DNA of 64,000 nucleotides from Hippasteria phrygiana (taxonomy: Eukaryota > Echinodermata > Asteroidea > Valvatida > Goniasteridae): the NCBI GenBank assembly GCA_037893225.1, contig JAZGUH010000720.1:62001-126000 (forward strand). The letters are read 5' to 3'. Below are positions 62,611 to 64,000 of the stretch, piece by piece; position 1 is the stretch's first letter; the number at the start of each line of letters is the position of its first letter. Position numbers and translations under genes: made by a program. The notes under the pieces are model-generated. The model was not told the DNA's origin and did no database searches. It was given only the letters and a program-made list of their open reading frames with translations.

Positions 62611-63028
62611 CTTGTTCATGTACGTGTACATAAAATGTATACTGAATTTATTGTCCCCAGACGATGCATTTTGATTGTCCATGAAAAAATAAATTCCGTG
62701 ATTGTTTTTGGACATTACGCTTTTGCAACTGAACGTGTCTAATGACTTGTCTGCCCGATCACTCTGCGTTTCTAAAAAAATTACATGCGAATCTTTAGGT
62801 AGGTATTTTTGCGCCGGTGGGGACAAAATCTTCGCTGCGCTTACGTAATGCAAAATAAATTCAAAAGAAAAAAAAATTCACTTGTCATTTAAACAAACAG
62901 GCCGAAATGACCAACAGCGAAATGACCAACATATACATGTAACTACAAATAACATGAAAATACAACAACTTTTCTTACTTTCCAATAACTTTTACCAACG
63001 GATTAAACATTTAAGAGAATCAAGCAAT
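62611..63028. other. Intergenic stretch, nothing recognised
   Basis: AT-rich sequence with an 81-codon minus-strand frame (62608-62853) and a 70-codon plus-strand frame (62882-63094) that runs into the poly-G tract. Neither has a recognisable domain, and I do not support either as a gene. GACCAACAG/GACCAACAT occurs twice near 62905-62932. Confidence 0.45.
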
Positions 63029-63043
63029 CAGGCGCGGTTCTAC

Positions 63044-63067
63044 GGGGGGGGGGGGGGGGGGGGGGGG
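63044..63067 (+). repeat. 24-bp poly-G tract
   Basis: An uninterrupted run of 24 G follows GGTTCTAC. Runs like this can form G-quadruplex structures and are also prone to length error in sequencing. Confidence 0.95.
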
Positions 63068-63390
63068 CGCAAGCAATATTGTTATAAACTTTAAAGGGGT
63101 TGGGACTTGGGAGATTTCGGGCACCCGACAGCACTGAGTTTTCACATATACATTTGTATATTACAATTTATGGTCCGTACTTATGGACATTTGTCGTTCT
63201 GGATGCCGTGAAAAAGGAGCAAGGTTTCCGAATTACTAACAGCAGGAGAACATTTTGCCAACATGATGGTAATGGGACCTGTTTCTTTTCTTAAATATTT
63301 GCTGATATGCTGACGTCCCATTAATTTTTGCGCACGTTTTCCCATGTGAGAATCCGTATGGAACGCCAAAGAGGCATAAACTCAAAGCAA

Positions 63391-63490
63391 CACATCGATT
63401 GGTCTTTTACATCGATCAGTCTTTTATACGTTGATCGGACGGTTTTCTATACATCGATCGATCGCACTTTTCCCATCGATCGTAATTTGC
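63391..63490. repeat. ATCGAT(C) minisatellite, about 5 units
   Basis: Degenerate units of 17-23 bp share an ATCGATYRGTCTTTT-like pattern: CACATCGATTGGTCTTTT, ACATCGATCAGTCTTTT, then versions with GTTGATCGGACGGTTTT, ATCGATCGATCGCACTTTT and CCATCGATCGTAATTT. ATCGAT and CGATCG are palindromes, giving closely packed dyads. Confidence 0.75.
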
Positions 63491-63568
63491 AATTATGTGC
63501 CACATTTTAAACACAGGTAAACCGATACATCCCATAAAGGTCACATTCAAATAAAACGCCTTTGATCC

Positions 63569-63599
63569 GGGGGGGGGGGGGGGGGCAAAGGGGGCCATG

Positions 63600-63619
<20 letters not shown>
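63569..63619. repeat. G17/C20 foldback
   Basis: Seventeen Gs (63569-63585), a short centre CAAAGGGGGCCATG, then twenty Cs (63600-63619) followed by an A-run. The two tracts are complementary and would fold into a GC hairpin of up to 17 bp with a 14-nt loop. Adjacent 60-89 codon frames (poly-Pro or poly-Gly) are artefacts of these tracts. Confidence 0.9.
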
Positions 63620-63631
<12 letters not shown>

Positions 63632-63756
63632 ACCAATTTTGTTTTAAACTGTCGTCGCAAAAAGGCAGCCACTGCGTAGGCCTACACCCACCCACAAAAC
63701 TCAGCCAAACATTTTTTTGGCTCCTCCAAAAAAATTGTGTTCTGGATCCGCCTCTG

Positions 63757-64000
63757 GGGCTAGCAATAGATTGGGGTGGATTGTGGCTCTGTTGTGTGCG
63801 TTCTTGGCCGCAGACCTGCTCTGGTGATTAACAATGTCGGATGTGCATTGACCCAGAAAAAAACAGGCTCATTTAAGAGAAACTCCGAGGCATATGGCAG
63901 GGGTCATAGGGTCATAGGGTCATTGTGCGTGCATGTAGGTTTCTACAATGTATAGGTTGGTGGTCGATGAGACGTTTACGTTTGCAGATTCACAGTAAAA
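63757..64000. other. 3' end of window, mostly unannotated
   Basis: No gene is recognised. The only ordered element is the GGGTCATA repeat at 63901-63922. Confidence 0.5.
63901..63922 (+). promoter_or_regulatory. Three GGGTCA direct repeats spaced by 2 bp
   Basis: GGGTCA at 63901, 63909 and 63917 are each separated by TA, giving a perfect 8-bp tandem repeat. RGGTCA half-sites as DR2 are a known nuclear-receptor (RXR/RAR-type) arrangement. With only three copies, a simple microsatellite is equally likely. Confidence 0.4.

Larger units (their letters stand above)
63029..63756. mobile_element. Candidate non-autonomous DNA transposon with G/C homopolymers
   Basis: The right end CTGGATCCGCCTCTG (63742-63756) read on the minus strand is CAGAGGCGGATCCAG, which resembles the plus-strand left end CAGGCGCGGTTCTA (63029-63042) at 10 of 14 positions. 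The flank before the left end, CAAGCAAT, matches CTAGCAAT (beginning three bases after the right end) at 7 of 8, which would suit an 8-bp hAT-like duplication if the end is slightly shifted. Inside are a long G-run, an ATCGAT minisatellite and a G-run/C-run foldback, with no transposase. The termini are imperfect, and two nested short elements (a second GATCCGGGG at 63564) are an alternative. Confidence 0.4.

Noticed and set aside
63416..63831. Pro- or Gly-rich frames around the homopolymers
   Set aside because: Produced by translating poly-G and poly-C runs; frame depends on tract length, which is unreliable.

Overview
The window is eukaryotic, repeat-dominated DNA with no host protein-coding gene that I can support. 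It most likely comes from a marine or aquatic invertebrate; a mollusc-like genome is my best guess. That guess rests on the tRNA-derived SINE, the style of the non-LTR retrotransposon, and the homopolymer-rich transposon remnants. None of these is decisive for taxonomy.

Layout: 1-300 holds a minus-strand tRNA-derived SINE. 300-764 is AT-rich sequence without a recognisable feature. 765-57454 (about 56.7 kb, 89% of the window) is one head-to-tail satellite array of roughly 280 copies of a 203-bp monomer. The core is highly homogeneous but built from about ten recurring monomer variants. Private mutations recur at exact spacings (1421, 1015, 2842, 3040, 2028, 2635 and 3043 bp), so the array grows by copying blocks of 5 to 15 monomers, i.e. 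it has higher-order repeat structure. The last 6 kb and the very first monomer belong to an older 201-bp subfamily, a classic edge-versus-core pattern.

After the array come GC-rich microrepeats, a GACCAA-type microsatellite, and a 250-bp cluster of 12 units, most carrying a GATA-nnn-TATC inverted repeat (58466-58718). A degenerate tRNA-like segment at about 59231-59290 abuts a 5'-truncated non-LTR retrotransposon (about 59300-62080). The retrotransposon has an intact reverse transcriptase, no RNase H, a 3' stem-loop and an (AAATC)4 tail. Next is a small array of TGACGTCA sites, three of them followed at a fixed 5-bp spacing by an ETS-like CCGGAA core. The window ends in a G-run/C-run-rich candidate non-autonomous DNA transposon (63029-63756), an ATCGAT minisatellite, and three GGGTCA direct repeats spaced by 2 bp.

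The only real coding capacity is the retrotransposon RT. Short open frames elsewhere are chance readings of SINE, satellite or simple-repeat sequence. All functional ideas about the satellite (centromere, homeodomain binding, transcription) are inference; the monomer structure, variants and block periods are read directly from the sequence.
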